A stretch of DNA of 7,737 bases. It comes from JAWLCG01 sp041687295 (GTDB taxonomy: Bacteria; Planctomycetota; Phycisphaerae; SM23-33; FEN-1343). Below the pieces are notes generated by a model. It searched no databases and was not told where the DNA came from. It saw only the letters and a program-made list of their open reading frames with translations. Position numbers and translations under genes: made by a program. This document shows positions 6,720 through 7,737 of the stretch, piece after piece; position 1 is the first letter of the stretch, and every line of letters starts with the position of its first letter. The DNA lies in NCBI GenBank assembly GCA_041687295.1, contig JAWLCG010000247.1, forward strand, positions 1 through 7,737. Direction: 5' to 3'.

Positions 6720-7619
6720 ATGCAGGACCGAGGACACCTGGACACCGAGCGGGCCCTGGCCGCCAGCGAACGGCTGGACGCGATGTCGGCCGAGGAAATC
6801 TGCCGCGTGATGAACGCCGCCGACCGGGCCGTGCCGGAGGCGGTCGAGCGGGCGATTGCCGAGATCGCCGCCCTCGCCCAGGCCGTCGCCGATCGGCTGG
6901 GGCGGGGCGGCCGGCTGTTCTACGTCGGGGCCGGCACCAGCGGACGGCTCGGCGTGCTGGACGCCTCGGAGTGCCCCCCCACCTTCCGGTCCGAGCCGTC
7001 GCAGGTGCAGGGGGTGATCGCCGGGGGCTACGACGCCCTGGTCCGCTCGGCCGAGGGGGCCGAGGACGACCCCGCCGCCGCCGTCGCGGCCCTGGCCGAG
7101 CGGGCCGTCGGGCCGGCCGACGTCGTGGTCGGCATCGCCGCCGGCGGCACGACGGCCTACGTCCACGCCGCCCTGGCCGAGGGACGCCGCCGCGGGGCCT
7201 TCACGGGCTTTGTCACCTGCGTGCCGGCCGAGCAGGCCCCGGCCGAGGCCGACGTTGTCGTCCGCCTGCTCACCGGGCCCGAGGTGCTCACCGGCTCGAC
7301 CCGCCTCAAGGCCGGCACGGCCACCAAGTTGGCGCTGAACATGATCACCACGGCCGCCTTCGTCCGCCTGGGCAAGACGTACGGCAACCGCATGGTCGAC
7401 CTGCGGGCGACCAACGCCAAGCTCTGGGACCGCGGCACGCGCCTGGTGGCCGAGCTGTGCAACCTGCCGCGCGACGACGCGCTGGCCCTGCTGCAGCGGG
7501 CCGACGGGCAGGTCAAAGTCGCCATCGTCATGCACCACCGCCGCTGCAACCCTCCCGCCGCCCGCGCCCGGCTCGCCGCTGCCGGCGGACACCTGCGCAC
7601 GGTGCTGGAGAACGGGTGA
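6720..7619 (+). CDS. murQ: N-acetylmuramic acid 6-phosphate etherase
   Basis: Cleaves the D-lactyl ether of MurNAc-6-phosphate to give GlcNAc-6-phosphate and D-lactate, the step after AnmK. From the ATG at 6720 it has 299 residues (E. coli 298). The single SIS sugar-phosphate domain shows YVGAGTSGRLGVLDASECPPTF (split here: YVGAGTSGRL at 68-77, then GVLDASECPPTF), with catalytic Glu84, and AEGAEDD with Glu115; these match E. coli Glu83 and Glu114. Further signatures are VGIAAGGTT, LTGSTRLKAGTATKLALNMI, and YGNRMVDLRATNAKL. An in-frame ATG at 6636 overlaps the anmK stop and would add 28 residues (R/P/G-rich, encoded by the REP insert); length and homology favour 6720, but neither start has a clear Shine-Dalgarno site. 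The C-terminal helix (GGHLRTVLENG) is complete. It ends the operon, and the REP pair follows after four bases. Confidence 0.95.
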   Translation: MQDRGHLDTERALAASERLDAMSAEEICRVMNAADRAVPEAVERAIAEIAALAQAVADRLGRGGRLFYVGAGTSGRLGVLDASECPPTFRSEPSQVQGVIAGGYDALVRSAEGAEDDPAAAVAALAERAVGPADVVVGIAAGGTTAYVHAALAEGRRRGAFTGFVTCVPAEQAPAEADVVVRLLTGPEVLTGSTRLKAGTATKLALNMITTAAFVRLGKTYGNRMVDLRATNAKLWDRGTRLVAELCNLPRDDALALLQRADGQVKVAIVMHHRRCNPPAARARLAAAGGHLRTVLENG

Positions 7620-7623
7620 CAGA

Positions 7624-7709
7624 AAGGTGGGGCTCCGCTGGCGCTGCGCCCCAGCCTACGCAGGCGGCCAGGCTGTAGGCTGGGGCGCAGCGGAGCGAAG
7701 CCCCACCTT
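7624..7709. repeat. Inverted pair of REP-like elements (BIME-like) after murQ
   Basis: Two GTAG-headed elements face each other head to head: the left one is on the minus strand (CTAC at 7656-7659), the right one on the plus strand (GTAG at 7675-7678). Inner arms of 17 bp (7643-7659 and 7675-7691) are exact reverse complements around a 15-base spacer. Outer arms of 11 bp (7624-7634 and 7699-7709) also match exactly. Each element can fold separately using GGGGC/GCCCC. Lying four bases after the murQ stop, it could protect the 3' end of the mRNA or limit read-through. The element shares GTAGGCYGGG and AGCGnAGCGA-like loop words with the copy at 6670-6700. Confidence 0.8.
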
Positions 7710-7737
7710 CGGCAAGTAACAAGGGCCAGGACGGCTG

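Noticed and set aside
5261..6745. 494-codon minus-strand open frame across anmK
   Set aside because: Antisense shadow: anmK has all its catalytic motifs and a Shine-Dalgarno site.

Overview
The window is GC-rich bacterial DNA with five protein-coding genes, none of them phage, plasmid or transposon genes. The gene set is a long single-chain pyruvate:ferredoxin oxidoreductase plus enzymes for cell-wall sugar salvage. The strong G/C third-position bias and the intergenic DNA full of short tandem repeats and GTAG-headed hairpins would suit an anaerobic or facultatively anaerobic member of the Planctomycetota (Phycisphaerae-like) or a similar high-GC environmental lineage. That placement is inference from style, not proof.

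Layout. Positions 1-2485 (minus strand) hold the N-terminal 828 codons of pyruvate:ferredoxin oxidoreductase; the gene runs off the left edge. A 326-base divergent intergenic region (2486-2811) follows. It has a good sigma70-like promoter firing leftward into the oxidoreductase and a weaker one firing rightward, placed so close to the next start codon that a leaderless mRNA is likely. On the plus strand, 2812-4449 encodes a metal-dependent N-acyl-D-amino-acid deacylase of the amidohydrolase superfamily. A 327-base gene-free stretch (4450-4776) comes next, with two strong hairpins, a longer inverted repeat and two consecutive 8-bp tandem arrays. Then comes a tight plus-strand operon: a class I glutamine-amidotransferase-like gamma-glutamyl hydrolase (peptidase C26, PuuD-like; 4777-5496), anmK (5483-6643) and murQ (6720-7619). 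An inverted pair of REP-like elements (7624-7709) closes the operon.

How the genes fit together. AnmK phosphorylates and opens 1,6-anhydro-MurNAc to MurNAc-6-phosphate, and MurQ removes the lactyl ether to give GlcNAc-6-phosphate and D-lactate; this is the standard MurNAc branch of peptidoglycan recycling. The C26 hydrolase is translationally coupled to anmK, so it may cleave a gamma-glutamyl bond in the stem peptide. The upstream deacylase acts on N-acyl-D-amino acids and could handle D-Glu or D-Ala products. The last two roles are inferred from context. The oxidoreductase is divergent and belongs to central anaerobic carbon metabolism.

The most unusual structural point is the anmK/murQ junction. 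A REP-like hairpin sits between two copies of GAGTGACG exactly 72 bases apart, which looks like an in-frame insertion at the original start of murQ. The same hairpin family recurs as an inverted pair after murQ. I found no convincing tRNA, rRNA, CRISPR array, insertion sequence or wholly new multi-gene system.
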